From contig CAMMVQ010000005.1 of the NCBI GenBank assembly GCA_946500425.1, positions 1 to 58,495 of the forward strand: a stretch of DNA of 58,495 bases, written 5' to 3'. Numbering within the stretch: position 1 is the first letter of the stretch; the number at the start of each line of letters is the position of its first letter. This stretch comes from an uncultured Mollicutes bacterium. GTDB lineage: Bacteria > Bacillota_I > Bacilli_A > RF39 > UBA660. The notes beneath the pieces are model-generated. The model saw nothing but the letters and a program-made list of their open reading frames with translations. It searched no databases and was not told the origin of the DNA. The translations under genes were made by a program, and so were the position numbers. Shown here one piece after another: positions 1-9,896 of the stretch.

Positions 1-105
1 TATAATGTAACATTTCTAAAAAATTTCTATGTAACATTTTAAAAAAGGATTAACACATAATTAATAATACTTGATTATTTTTTAATAATATAATAAAATG
101 TTTTT

Positions 106-182
106 GCACAACAGAAATGTTAGAACCAGGTCAGGACCGAGAGGTAGCAGCCTTAATAACCTCTATCTGTGTGTGCTTTTTT
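106..182 (+). ncRNA. ffs: Small bacterial SRP RNA (4.5S-like, no Alu domain)
   Basis: Core GGTCAGG-ACC-GAGA-GGT-AGCAGCC at ~129-152 matches the SRP RNA domain IV apical loop with a GNRA tetraloop. Outer arms GCACA-a-CAGA (106-115) and TCTG-tg-TGTGC (~166-176) pair, followed by a T run. Confidence 0.9.
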
Positions 183-200
183 ATTGTTAAAGATTATGTA

Positions 201-216
201 TGTTTCACGTGAAACA
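201..216. promoter_or_regulatory. parS site (ParB/Spo0J binding), TGTTTCACGTGAAACA
   Basis: Exact 16-bp palindrome matching the B. subtilis parS consensus TGTTNCACGTGAAACA. Confidence 0.93.
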
Positions 217-232
217 TAGAAATAGAGGTATT

Positions 233-637
233 ATGGAAAACAAATTTATGGAAGAGGCTATATTAGAGGCAAAGAAAGCATTTAAAAAAGGAGAAGTTCC
301 GGTGGGTGCTGTAATTGTAAAAAATAATAAAATTATTGCAAAGGCTCATAATTTGGTTGAACGTAAACAAAACGCATGCTTTCACGCAGAAATAATAGCT
401 ATAACAAAAGCAGCTAAGAAAATTAGAAATTGGAGATTATCAGAATGTGATTTATACGTAACCTTAGAACCATGTCAGATGTGTATGGGCGCAATTAAAA
501 ACTCAAGAATAAGGAACGTTTATTACAGTGTAAATAGAACTGATGATGATAAAAAAAATAATTTGATATTTATACCAGAATATAATGAAACTTGTTTGAA
601 CGAAATACAGAGTTTTTTTAAAGGTAGAAGAGGTTAA
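233..637 (+). CDS. tadA: tRNA-specific adenosine deaminase TadA
   Basis: HAEI and PCxMC zinc deaminase motifs; start refined to ATG 233 (MENKFMEEAILEAKKA). Confidence 0.93.
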   Translation: MENKFMEEAILEAKKAFKKGEVPVGAVIVKNNKIIAKAHNLVERKQNACFHAEIIAITKAAKKIRNWRLSECDLYVTLEPCQMCMGAIKNSRIRNVYYSVNRTDDDKKNNLIFIPEYNETCLNEIQSFFKGRRG

Positions 638-653
638 TGTTCCACGTGAAACA
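638..653. promoter_or_regulatory. parS site, TGTTCCACGTGAAACA
   Basis: 16/16 match to TGTTNCACGTGAAACA; immediately after the tadA stop codon. Confidence 0.92.
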
Positions 654-716
654 TAGGATTATTACTTTAAAAAAAAGATAAATAATGTTATAATTATCAA
701 GAAAGGTGGTGGGTAT

Positions 717-2408
717 ATGCCATATCAAACTTTTTATAGAAAATATCGACCAAAAACATTTAGTCTAGTATATGGACAGGACACCATCGTAAAAACCCTA
801 AAAAATATAATAAAGAATAATAAACTTGGACATGCATATTTATTTACTGGACCGCGAGGTACTGGTAAAACAAGTTGCGCAAAAATATTTGCAAAGGCAA
901 TTAATTGTACTGATAATAATGATGGCGACGCTTGTAATCAGTGTGAACAATGTATAGGATTTAATAATAATAGTAATCCTGATATTATAGAAATTGACGC
1001 TGCTTCTAACAATGGTGTTGATGAAATAAGAGAAATAAAGAGCAAAGTTAATTTGGTGCCATCAATATCAAAATATAAAGTATATATTATAGACGAGGTG
1101 CATATGCTTTCTATTGGAGCATTCAATGCTTTACTTAAAACGTTAGAAGAGCCTCCGGAATATATTATTTTCATTTTAGCAACAACGGAACCTCAAAAAC
1201 TACCAACAACGGTGATTTCAAGGTGTCAAAGGTTTGATTTTAAAAGTATATCTCCAGATAAAATGAAAGAATGTTTAAAAAACATTATAGAAAATGAAAA
1301 TATAGTAATAGATGAACAAGCTTTAGATTCTATTATTATTAATTCAAAAGGTGGTTTGAGGGACGCTATCGGCATGTTGGATCAAGCAAATACTTTTTCA
1401 GACGGTCGAATAACTATTGAGGATATTGATGAACTGTCCGGAAACGTATCAGATGACGCAATTCTTGAATTATTTAGCTACGTTTTAAACGGAGATTATA
1501 AGAATATTAATAATATAATTAATGGATTTTCTTTTAAGGGAAAAGATTTTTCTCTTATATTGCTAAAGATGATATCTTTTATTAAAAACGTTATTCTTAG
1601 TAGAAAAATAGATGATTATGACAAAATTAATGAAAAAATTATAAAATTATTTCAAAATATAGAAGATGATAAACTATATATTGTTTTGGATTATTTGTCT
1701 GAGGAACTATCAAAAATGAATCAAAATTTTCAAAAGGATATTTCATTTGAAATTAAATTGATTCAAATAATTGATTTTCTAAAAAGTAACGTTCCACGTG
1801 AAACATCAGAACATAAAGAAATTAATGTTCCACGTGAAACATTAAAGAAAGAAACTAATGCGCCAATAGAAAATAAAAAAGAAGAAAAAAATAATAAGAT
1901 TTTTGATAAAAAATTAATTGATGATGAAACTGATGAGAAATCAAAAAAAATTATTAATAGACTTAAAAATGTTAGAATTAATAATATTTTAAAAGAGTCT
2001 AGCAAGAATGAAATATCATTTATAAATGATATTTGGCAAAATATTAATGATTTTTTGATAGATGATGATTTTAAAATAAGCGCAGGTATTCTTGTTGAAG
2101 GTAAACCAGTTGCGGCATCTTCTAGCGGAATAATTGTTACGCTTCCATCCGAATCATTAATTAAAAGAATAGAAACTCATTATGATGAGAGTAAAAATCT
2201 TATATCTAAAATATATAATTCAAATTATAAAATGGTTTATATAACCGAGGAAAATTGGCAAAAAATAAGACCCGAGTACGTAATCAAGGCAAAAAACAAA
2301 GAATTAGAATTAATGGATGAAAAGGAATTGCTTTGTGAACTAAATAAACTTAAAAACAAAAAATCAGTAGATGATTTTTATGATTTGATTGAAATGGAGG
2401 AAAAATAA
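717..2408 (+). CDS. dnaX: DNA polymerase III subunit gamma/tau
   Basis: Walker A GPRGTGKTSCAKIFAKA, zinc-binding cysteines, IIDEVHMLS; followed by ybaB and recR. Confidence 0.96.
   Translation: MPYQTFYRKYRPKTFSLVYGQDTIVKTLKNIIKNNKLGHAYLFTGPRGTGKTSCAKIFAKAINCTDNNDGDACNQCEQCIGFNNNSNPDIIEIDAASNNGVDEIREIKSKVNLVPSISKYKVYIIDEVHMLSIGAFNALLKTLEEPPEYIIFILATTEPQKLPTTVISRCQRFDFKSISPDKMKECLKNIIENENIVIDEQALDSIIINSKGGLRDAIGMLDQANTFSDGRITIEDIDELSGNVSDDAILELFSYVLNGDYKNINNIINGFSFKGKDFSLILLKMISFIKNVILSRKIDDYDKINEKIIKLFQNIEDDKLYIVLDYLSEELSKMNQNFQKDISFEIKLIQIIDFLKSNVPRETSEHKEINVPRETLKKETNAPIENKKEEKNNKIFDKKLIDDETDEKSKKIINRLKNVRINNILKESSKNEISFINDIWQNINDFLIDDDFKISAGILVEGKPVAASSSGIIVTLPSESLIKRIETHYDESKNLISKIYNSNYKMVYITEENWQKIRPEYVIKAKNKELELMDEKELLCELNKLKNKKSVDDFYDLIEMEEK
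1790..1805. promoter_or_regulatory. parS-like site inside dnaX, CGTTCCACGTGAAACA
   Basis: One mismatch (first base) to the parS consensus; in frame as N-VPRET. Confidence 0.82.
1826..1841. promoter_or_regulatory. parS site inside dnaX, TGTTCCACGTGAAACA
   Basis: 16/16 match to the parS consensus, 36 bp after the previous site, again encoding N-VPRET. Confidence 0.9.
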
Positions 2409-2708
2409 ATGAATTTACAAGCTTTAATGAAACAAGCACAGTCAATGCAAAAAAACATAATGGATTCTAAAGCAAAAATAGAAGCTATGAATTTTGAAGG
2501 AAGTTCTGAATTGGTTAGTGTTACCATGAATGGTAAAAAAGAATTAGTATCAGTAAAAATAAAAAATAAAGATACATTGGAAAAAGATGATTTAGAAATA
2601 TTGGAAGATATGATTGTAATTGCCGTTAACGACGCAATAAATAAAATTAACAAAGAAATAAATGATAAAATGGGTAGTCAAGCTGGAGCATTAAGTAGTT
2701 TTTTATAA
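2409..2708 (+). CDS. YbaB/EbfC family nucleoid-associated protein
   Basis: Typical YbaB sequence (MNLQALMKQAQSMQKNI...) between dnaX and recR. Confidence 0.92.
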   Translation: MNLQALMKQAQSMQKNIMDSKAKIEAMNFEGSSELVSVTMNGKKELVSVKIKNKDTLEKDDLEILEDMIVIAVNDAINKINKEINDKMGSQAGALSSFL

Positions 2709-2722
2709 TGTGAGGTATATAG

Positions 2723-3322
2723 ATGAATTATCCTAAGAGTTTTCAAGATTTAATTGATGGTTTTAAATTATTTCCGGGTGTTGGAGAAAAAACGGCCGAA
2801 AGATATGCTTTTACTCTTTTAGAGCTAGAAGAAGACAAAAGAAATGATTTTTGTAAGGCAATTCAAGATATTAAAACAAACATTACTACGTGCCCCATTT
2901 GTGGGTGTATGTCCGAATCAAACAAATGTTTGATTTGTGGCGATGAGACTAGAAATAAAGATATTATATGCGTTGTAGAAAATCAGAAGAATGTATTTAT
3001 TTTTGAAAAGTTGGGAGTTTTTAGAACAAAATATCACGTTTTAGGTGGACTAATTTCTCCAATGGAAGGTATAAATCCAGAAGATTTATCCATTTCTTCT
3101 TTGGTAAAAAGGATAAAGGAAGATAATATAAAAGAAGTTATTTTAGCATTGAGACCTGGAATAGAAGGAAACACTACGTCTTTATACATTAGAAAAATTT
3201 TAGAAGATGAAAACGTTAAAATAACTCAAATTGCTCAAGGGGTTCCGATTGGCGCTGACATGGAGTATTTAGATAGTTTAACCTTAGAAATGGCTTTAGA
3301 AAACCGTAATGAATTATCATAA
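2723..3322 (+). CDS. recR: Recombination protein RecR
   Basis: FPGVGEKTAERYAF helix-hairpin-helix, CPICG...CLICGDETR zinc finger, Toprim domain. Confidence 0.96.
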   Translation: MNYPKSFQDLIDGFKLFPGVGEKTAERYAFTLLELEEDKRNDFCKAIQDIKTNITTCPICGCMSESNKCLICGDETRNKDIICVVENQKNVFIFEKLGVFRTKYHVLGGLISPMEGINPEDLSISSLVKRIKEDNIKEVILALRPGIEGNTTSLYIRKILEDENVKITQIAQGVPIGADMEYLDSLTLEMALENRNELS

Positions 3323-3353
3323 AAACATAACTTAAACATATTTTCTATTAGAG

Positions 3354-3551
3354 GTGAAAAATATGCTTAAGTTTTTATTAAAAATATTAAAAAAAGTAGT
3401 AATTGGAATGTTTCTTTTGTTTGCTTACAATACTTTTTTGTCATCGTTAAATCTTTTGATTCCTATAAACGTTATAACAATAATAATCGCAAGTTTATTT
3501 GACGTACCAGGAATTATTGGACTTGCAATTTTTCTTTTAGTTAATTATTAA
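3354..3551 (+). CDS. bofA: BofA-like inhibitor of pro-sigmaK processing
   Basis: 65-aa membrane protein with BofA-like core (IPINVITIIIASLFDVPGIIGLAIFLLVNY) downstream of recR, as in B. subtilis. Confidence 0.7.
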   Translation: MKNMLKFLLKILKKVVIGMFLLFAYNTFLSSLNLLIPINVITIIIASLFDVPGIIGLAIFLLVNY

Positions 3552-3566
3552 ATAGAGGTGGTAAAA

Positions 3567-4487
3567 ATGCAGCAACTGTTTTTTGATTCGCAACCAGTAT
3601 TAAACAGATTATTACAAAGAATTAATGACGGTCAGGATAGCGCTCAAGCATATTTATTAGTGGGAAAAACTGATAAAATTTTGAAAAAATACTCTGTAAT
3701 TTTGACAAAAGCATTAGCGTGTCCAAATAAATATCAACAATCTTGCACTTTATGTAATATCTGCAAAAGAATTGATGACGGTAACTATGGAGAGTTAAAA
3801 ATAATCACAGCTCAAAATGGGATGATAAAAAAAGATGCTGTTATCGATTTAAGGAGTCAATTTCAAACTAGTTCAATAGAAGGAAAAAAAAGAATTTATA
3901 TCATAGAAAACGTCGAATGTTTAAATGTTTCGGCGGCAAATTCAATTTTAAAGTTTTTAGAAGAACCAGATACGGATTTAGTGGCTATTTTTACTACCAC
4001 CAATTTAGATGCTGTAATTCCTACCATTGTTTCAAGGTGTCAAGTAATAAAAATACATGATGAAAAACAAGATAAAATTCAGTATATAAAAGATTTAACG
4101 AATTTATCAGATGAAAAAATACAATATATTATAGATGTATTTTATGACGTTGAAACTAACATTAATTCAGTTATATGTAGCCTTAACACAAACTTACTAA
4201 ATGAATTTTCAAATAGACAAGAACTTAAGGAAGCTCTTAACGTTTTGGTATTAATATATAAAGACGCTTTAAATTACTTAACCAGTAAAGAATTACATTA
4301 TTTTTCTTTTGAAGAAAAAACATTAAAATTAATAGATGATATGAATCAGTGGGAAATTGTTCAAAAAATGTCTTTTATTTTGAAAAATCTAGCCAAATTA
4401 GATTATAATGTTAATATGTTGTTATACATGGACAACCTTTTGATAGGAATAGGAGAAATAGCAGATGGTAAAAGTAATAGGAGTTAG
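3567..4487 (+). CDS. holB: DNA polymerase III subunit delta'
   Basis: Delta' features: CxxC zinc knuckle, NVECLNVSAANSILKFLEEP, IPTIVSRCQ. Confidence 0.9.
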   Translation: MQQLFFDSQPVLNRLLQRINDGQDSAQAYLLVGKTDKILKKYSVILTKALACPNKYQQSCTLCNICKRIDDGNYGELKIITAQNGMIKKDAVIDLRSQFQTSSIEGKKRIYIIENVECLNVSAANSILKFLEEPDTDLVAIFTTTNLDAVIPTIVSRCQVIKIHDEKQDKIQYIKDLTNLSDEKIQYIIDVFYDVETNINSVICSLNTNLLNEFSNRQELKEALNVLVLIYKDALNYLTSKELHYFSFEEKTLKLIDDMNQWEIVQKMSFILKNLAKLDYNVNMLLYMDNLLIGIGEIADGKSNRS

Positions 4488-5265
4488 GTTTTTAAGTGGT
4501 GGTAGAACTTATTATTTTTCACCTGATAATAAACCTGTTAAGAAAGACAGTTATGTTATTGTTGAAACAGAAAGAGGTTTGCAGTACGGACAAGCTGTTA
4601 CTGATATTATTGAGATGAAAAAGGAAGATGTTTTTTTACCGCTTAAAAACGTTATAAAAATAGCTGATAAAAATGATTCAAAAATGAATCAAAAAAATAA
4701 AAAAGACGCGGTAAATGCTTTGGCGTATGCTCAAAAATTAGCGGAAAAGTCAAATTTAGACATGAAGCTATTTGAGGCTGATTACACTTTTGATAGAAAA
4801 AAATTAATATTTAAGTTTATCGCCGACGAAAGAGTTGATTTTAGGCAACTAGCTAAATCTTTGGCTTCAAAGTATAAAACCAGAATAGAATTAAGACAAA
4901 TAGGAGTAAGGGATAAAGCAAAAGAAACTGGTGGTTTAGGTCCTTGCGGAAGGCCCCTTTGTTGTAGCACTTTCTTATTTTCGTTTGATAGTGTTTCTAT
5001 AAACATGGCTAAGAATCAAGGAATTGCTTTAAATCCTACTAAAATTAACGGCTCTTGTGGTAGACTTCTTTGCTGTTTAGGGTACGAAGATGAAGTTTAT
5101 ACCGAATATAAGAAAAGTCTGCCCCAAATTGGTCAATTAGTAACTCATAATGGAAAAACTGGACGCGTAACTAATGTTAATGTTTTAAAAAAGAGTTATG
5201 TAATATTAACCGATGATAATGAACAAATAGAAGTTATTAGTGATGAAAATGAAAACAATAAATGA
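4465..5265 (+). CDS. ricT: PSP1-domain protein RicT (YaaT)
   Basis: PSP1 signature GVRDKAKETGGLGPCGRPLCCSTFL...NGSCGRLLCCLGYE. Confidence 0.9.
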   Translation: MVKVIGVRFLSGGRTYYFSPDNKPVKKDSYVIVETERGLQYGQAVTDIIEMKKEDVFLPLKNVIKIADKNDSKMNQKNKKDAVNALAYAQKLAEKSNLDMKLFEADYTFDRKKLIFKFIADERVDFRQLAKSLASKYKTRIELRQIGVRDKAKETGGLGPCGRPLCCSTFLFSFDSVSINMAKNQGIALNPTKINGSCGRLLCCLGYEDEVYTEYKKSLPQIGQLVTHNGKTGRVTNVNVLKKSYVILTDDNEQIEVISDENENNK

Positions 5266-5983
5266 TTTATTAAATTATAGTAACATGAAGATTGTCCAGG
5301 ATACTGATTGGTTTAATTTTTCAATTGATTCAGTTTTGTTGGCGAATTTTGTAAAAGTTAAGAAAGATTTTAAAATAATTGATTTTTGTACTGGTAATTG
5401 CCCCATACCGTTAATTTTAAGCACAAAAACTAAAGCTAAAATAATTGGGGTTGAGTTACAGAAAGAAGTATTTTCTTTAGCCCGCGAAAGTGTGAAAATA
5501 AATAATTTGGAAAATCAAATAGAATTATTGAATTCTGACGTGAAGGATTTAAGCAAATACTACGAAACAGATACCTTTGATTTAATAACTTGTAATCCGC
5601 CATATTTTAAGTATGATAATAATGATAATATAAATGATAACATGATAAAAGCAATCGCTAGACACGAGATAAAACTTACTTTAAACGATATTTTTGTCCA
5701 AGCAAGAAAGATACTTAAAAATGGTGGCAAAATAGCTTTAGTACATCGTAGTGAAAGATTAATTGATATTTTATCATTAATGAGGCAAAATAACATCGAA
5801 CCAAAAAGATTAAAGTTTATTTATCCGTTTGAAAACTCTATATCTAATTTAGTTTTGATTGAAGGTGTAAAAAACGCAAATCCAGGAATAAAAGTAGAAA
5901 CTAATATAATAGTTCATGATAATTCTGGAAACTACAGTAAAGAAATTATTAAAATGTTTGGAGGTTATGATAATGAAGATTAA
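5240..5983 (+). CDS. tRNA1(Val) adenine methyltransferase-like (YabB/TrmN6 family)
   Basis: SAM-binding region and NPPYFK N6-methyltransferase motif; next to ricT. Confidence 0.8.
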   Translation: MMKMKTINDLLNYSNMKIVQDTDWFNFSIDSVLLANFVKVKKDFKIIDFCTGNCPIPLILSTKTKAKIIGVELQKEVFSLARESVKINNLENQIELLNSDVKDLSKYYETDTFDLITCNPPYFKYDNNDNINDNMIKAIARHEIKLTLNDIFVQARKILKNGGKIALVHRSERLIDILSLMRQNNIEPKRLKFIYPFENSISNLVLIEGVKNANPGIKVETNIIVHDNSGNYSKEIIKMFGGYDNED

Positions 5984-6548
5984 GCTTGTCGTAGGATTAG
6001 GAAATCCAGGAAAAAAATACAATAACACTAGACATAACATGGGATTTTGGGTATTAGACACAATCGCTGAAAAATTAGACGTGCCAAAATGGAAGGAACG
6101 CGATGGTGGAATGTATTTTGATACTTATGTTGATTTGTCGCGTGTTATATTTTTAAAACCTCAAAAATATATTAATCTATCTGGTGATGTCATGATAGAA
6201 TTCGTTAAGTTTTTTGATATAAAAAAAGAAGATATATTGGTTATAAGCGATGATTTAGATTTGCCAATCGGAAGCATAAAACTAAAAGAAAAGGGTTCTT
6301 CTGGTGGGCATAACGGGCTTAAAAACATTGAATCGCAGCTTAAGACGAACGAGTATAAAAGAATAAAAATAGGAATATCAAACGATAAAAACGTTGACAC
6401 TAAAGATTATGTTTTAGGAAAATTAAGTAAGTCAGAGCAGCGTGTATTAAAACCTGTAATACAAAACGTAGCAGACATAGTATTAGCTTCTTTTTCCACC
6501 CCTTTTCCGGAACTGATGAGTAAGTATAATACAAAAATTAAAAAATAG
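5973..6548 (+). CDS. pth: Peptidyl-tRNA hydrolase
   Basis: VVGLGNPGKKYNNTRHNMGF, SSGGHNGLKNI; start refined to ATG 5973. Confidence 0.95.
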   Translation: MKIKLVVGLGNPGKKYNNTRHNMGFWVLDTIAEKLDVPKWKERDGGMYFDTYVDLSRVIFLKPQKYINLSGDVMIEFVKFFDIKKEDILVISDDLDLPIGSIKLKEKGSSGGHNGLKNIESQLKTNEYKRIKIGISNDKNVDTKDYVLGKLSKSEQRVLKPVIQNVADIVLASFSTPFPELMSKYNTKIKK

Positions 6549-6562
6549 AAATCGGTGATAAC

Positions 6563-9500
6563 GTGTTTAATGATTTATTTACAAAAAAAAAGTATAATTT
6601 AAAAAATATTGTAAATGTTACCGGATTAAGTAAATCAGTCCAAGCACCATATGTTTGGAATCTTTTTGATGTGTATAAAAAAAACATATTGGTAGTAACC
6701 AACACGATTTATGATGCTAATAATCTATATAAATCACTTCAGCTGTATGATGATAAGAATGTTTTGTTATTTCCAATGGACGATTTTTTGGTTAGTGAAG
6801 CCATTGCCGTTTCTCCAGATTTAATGGCAAAAAGGATAGAAACATTAAACGAGTTATCAGCTAGTAAAGAAAAAAGAATAATAATTACTAATTTGATGGG
6901 ATACTTAAGATTTCTACCAAGTCCACAATTATGGAATGATTTGAAAATAACGATTAAAAAAGGACAACAAATTAATCGTGATGAACTTTTGGCAAAGCTA
7001 ATTACAATTGGGTATACTAAAGAGAGTTTGGTTACTAAAACGGGAGAGTACGCTAATCGCGGGTACATTTTGGACGTTTTTGCATATGGCTATGACAATC
7101 CAATAAGAATAGAGTTTTTTGATAACGTTATAGATGAAATTAGGTTTTTTAACCCAAGTGATCAGTTATCAATAAAAAATATTGATGAATTTACGCTAAG
7201 CCCATTTTCAGAATTTATTAATGAAAAAAACGTACCTGATATTCCAAATAGGCAAAGTCTTTTGACTAGAGTAGTAAAAGATGTTGCTTGTTTAAGTAAT
7301 TATATTAATGATTCAATTACCGTTTTTACGTCGTTAAATGATATAGAGCTATCTTATCAAAACATTTTAAATGAAGTTGTTGAATTTAAAGAAACCGATC
7401 AGTTTAAGATTGATAAATACATGCATGATTTATATGATGTTATACCTAAGAGTTACGTTGATATAGCAAACGTTGATAATTATACTAACAAAGAAGCCGA
7501 AGTCTATCATTCTTTACCGTTGGAGAATTTTAATGGTAATTTTGATAAAATTAACGTATTTGTAAGCAAAATGCTTAAAGAAAACAAAAAAGTAATAGTT
7601 TGTTTAGATAATGAAAAGATGATAGCTGATTTTATTAGTAAGGCGTCATTTAAAACAATAATAACTAACCTTAGTGATTACGTGCCAGATTATGTAAACA
7701 TCGTTAAATTTAAAATGCTTAGTGGTTTTATTCTTGATGATTTCGTGTATTTAACCCCAAATGAAATATATAATAAAAATCAAGCTATAGGATACCGAAG
7801 CAAATTTAAGTATGGTTCGAAAATAAAAGATATAAATAAACTAGAAATTGGCGATTATGTTGTACATGCATCGCATGGCATTGGAAGATACTTGGGCATC
7901 GTCACTTTAACTTCTAAAGGTTTAAAAAAAGATTATTTGCACTTACAATACAAAGATGGGGATAAATTATATATTCCGGTGGAAAAAATTGAATATATAA
8001 GTAAGTATTCTTCAAACGAAGGTGCCTCTCCAAAACTCAATAAGCTAGGAGGAACCGACTGGGCAAAACAAAAGGCAAGAGTAAAGGGAAAGGTAAAAGA
8101 TATCGCAAAGGAATTATTAATTACTTCTGCCAAAAGAAAGTTGGTACCAGGCTTTGCATTTTTTGCTGACGACGAGGAACAAAATGCTTTTGAAAAAGAT
8201 TTTCCTTACGTTGCAACCAAGGATCAATTAAAAGCGACAGAAGAAATAAAGCGAGACATGGAAAAGCCATACCCAATGGACCGCCTTCTTTGTGGGGATG
8301 TAGGTTACGGTAAAACCGAAGTTGCTTTCAGGGCGATTTTTAAAGCAATAAAATCTGGAAAACAAGTAGCGTTTTTATGTCCAACAACCATTTTGTCTAA
8401 GCAACATTATGAAAATGCCGTTAGTCGTTTTTCAGGTTACGGAATAAATGTTGCGGTGCTTAATCGTTTTGTTTCTCAAAAAGAAAAACAGCTAATATTA
8501 GAAGGCCTAAAATCTGGCAAGATTGATCTTATAATCGGAACCCACCGTCTTTTAAGTAAGGACGTAGGCTATAAAGATTTGGGGTTATTAGTAATTGATG
8601 AGGAACAACGTTTCGGCGTTTCCCACAAAGAAAAGTTAAAGGAATATAAAAGTAATATCGATATTTTAACTCTTTCTGCAACCCCGATTCCAAGAACTCT
8701 TCAAATGTCTCTTTCTGGTGTAAGAGGTTTATCGTTGATTGAAACCCCTCCAGTTGATAGGTATCCTATCCAAACCTACGTATTAAGGCAAAATGATCAG
8801 GTAATTAAAGATGCTATATATAAAGAAATGGCAAGAGAAGGTCAGGTTTTTGTTCTGTATAATAACGTTAAACAAATTGAAAAGAAAGTATTTGAAATTA
8901 AAAAACTGGTACCAGAAGCTTCCATAACTTATATTCATGGGCAGATGCCAAAACATCAAATAGAAACTACCATGGAAGAATTTGTTGAGGGAAAGTATAA
9001 CGTTCTTGTTTGTACAACAATAATTGAAACCGGAATAGATATACAAAACGCGAATACTTTAATTGTTATTGATGCCGATTATTTTGGATTGAGTCAGTTA
9101 TATCAAATCCGTGGTAGAATAGGAAGAGGTAAAAACATCGGGTATGCTTATTTGATGTATAATAGGAATAAAGAGTTAAACGAAATAGCAATCAAAAGAC
9201 TTGAGGCGATAAAAGAATTTACTGAGTTGGGTAGTGGTTATGCCCTTGCAGCCCGTGACCTTGCAATCCGTGGTGCTGGAGACGTGTTAGGTTCAGAGCA
9301 ATCAGGATTTATAGATAGCATTGGTTATGAGATGTATTTAAGGATTTTAAACGAAGAAGTAGAAAGATTAAAAGGTGGTAATGTTTCCGAAGCCGAAGAA
9401 CAACAAGAAGACGAAAAACCATTTATCCAGGTTGCAACGCACATAAGTAATAAGTATGCCGAAAGTGAGGATATAAAAATTGAAATACATAAAAAGATAA

Positions 9501-9853
9501 ATGATATTGACTCATATTCTAAATTTAAATTAATAAAAAAAGAACTAGAAGATCGTTTTGGAAAATTAGATGAATCAATTATTATTTATATGTTAGAAGA
9601 ATTATTTCAAGCCTCCGCAAAGAAAAAAGGGGTAATAAAAGTTGACCAAACAAATAATAAGGTTATCGTTTATTTCTCCGCGCAAACTTCTGAAAAAATA
9701 AATGGGGCAGACCTTCTGTCAAAGCTATTTAAAATTAATTCTAACTTTGAGGTTTCTTACGTAAATAAGATACTAAAAATAGGTTTAAGCATTAATGACT
9801 TAGCTTATCATTTCTTGTACTATTTAAATAAAATGCTTGATATTATTGCATAA
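6563..9853 (+). CDS. mfd: Transcription-repair coupling factor Mfd
   Basis: Full-length Mfd: RNAP-interaction domain, GDVGYGKTEVAFRA, DEEQRFGV, RGRIGRG. Confidence 0.97.
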   Translation: MFNDLFTKKKYNLKNIVNVTGLSKSVQAPYVWNLFDVYKKNILVVTNTIYDANNLYKSLQLYDDKNVLLFPMDDFLVSEAIAVSPDLMAKRIETLNELSASKEKRIIITNLMGYLRFLPSPQLWNDLKITIKKGQQINRDELLAKLITIGYTKESLVTKTGEYANRGYILDVFAYGYDNPIRIEFFDNVIDEIRFFNPSDQLSIKNIDEFTLSPFSEFINEKNVPDIPNRQSLLTRVVKDVACLSNYINDSITVFTSLNDIELSYQNILNEVVEFKETDQFKIDKYMHDLYDVIPKSYVDIANVDNYTNKEAEVYHSLPLENFNGNFDKINVFVSKMLKENKKVIVCLDNEKMIADFISKASFKTIITNLSDYVPDYVNIVKFKMLSGFILDDFVYLTPNEIYNKNQAIGYRSKFKYGSKIKDINKLEIGDYVVHASHGIGRYLGIVTLTSKGLKKDYLHLQYKDGDKLYIPVEKIEYISKYSSNEGASPKLNKLGGTDWAKQKARVKGKVKDIAKELLITSAKRKLVPGFAFFADDEEQNAFEKDFPYVATKDQLKATEEIKRDMEKPYPMDRLLCGDVGYGKTEVAFRAIFKAIKSGKQVAFLCPTTILSKQHYENAVSRFSGYGINVAVLNRFVSQKEKQLILEGLKSGKIDLIIGTHRLLSKDVGYKDLGLLVIDEEQRFGVSHKEKLKEYKSNIDILTLSATPIPRTLQMSLSGVRGLSLIETPPVDRYPIQTYVLRQNDQVIKDAIYKEMAREGQVFVLYNNVKQIEKKVFEIKKLVPEASITYIHGQMPKHQIETTMEEFVEGKYNVLVCTTIIETGIDIQNANTLIVIDADYFGLSQLYQIRGRIGRGKNIGYAYLMYNRNKELNEIAIKRLEAIKEFTELGSGYALAARDLAIRGAGDVLGSEQSGFIDSIGYEMYLRILNEEVERLKGGNVSEAEEQQEDEKPFIQVATHISNKYAESEDIKIEIHKKINDIDSYSKFKLIKKELEDRFGKLDESIIIYMLEELFQASAKKKGVIKVDQTNNKVIVYFSAQTSEKINGADLLSKLFKINSNFEVSYVNKILKIGLSINDLAYHFLYYLNKMLDIIA

Positions 9854-9896
9854 AAAATCTCTTTTTATACATTCTAAAAAAGAAGGGAAGAATAGT

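Noticed and set aside
5-39. Direct repeat ATGTAACATTT (5-15 and 29-39) as a regulatory repeat
   Set aside because: Only 11 bp in very AT-rich sequence; similar string occurs near the rpoB promoter; too weak alone.
1943-1950. A8 run in dnaX as a programmed frameshift site producing gamma
   Set aside because: No quick stop in the -1 frame and no clear stimulatory hairpin; A runs are common in this AT-rich gene.
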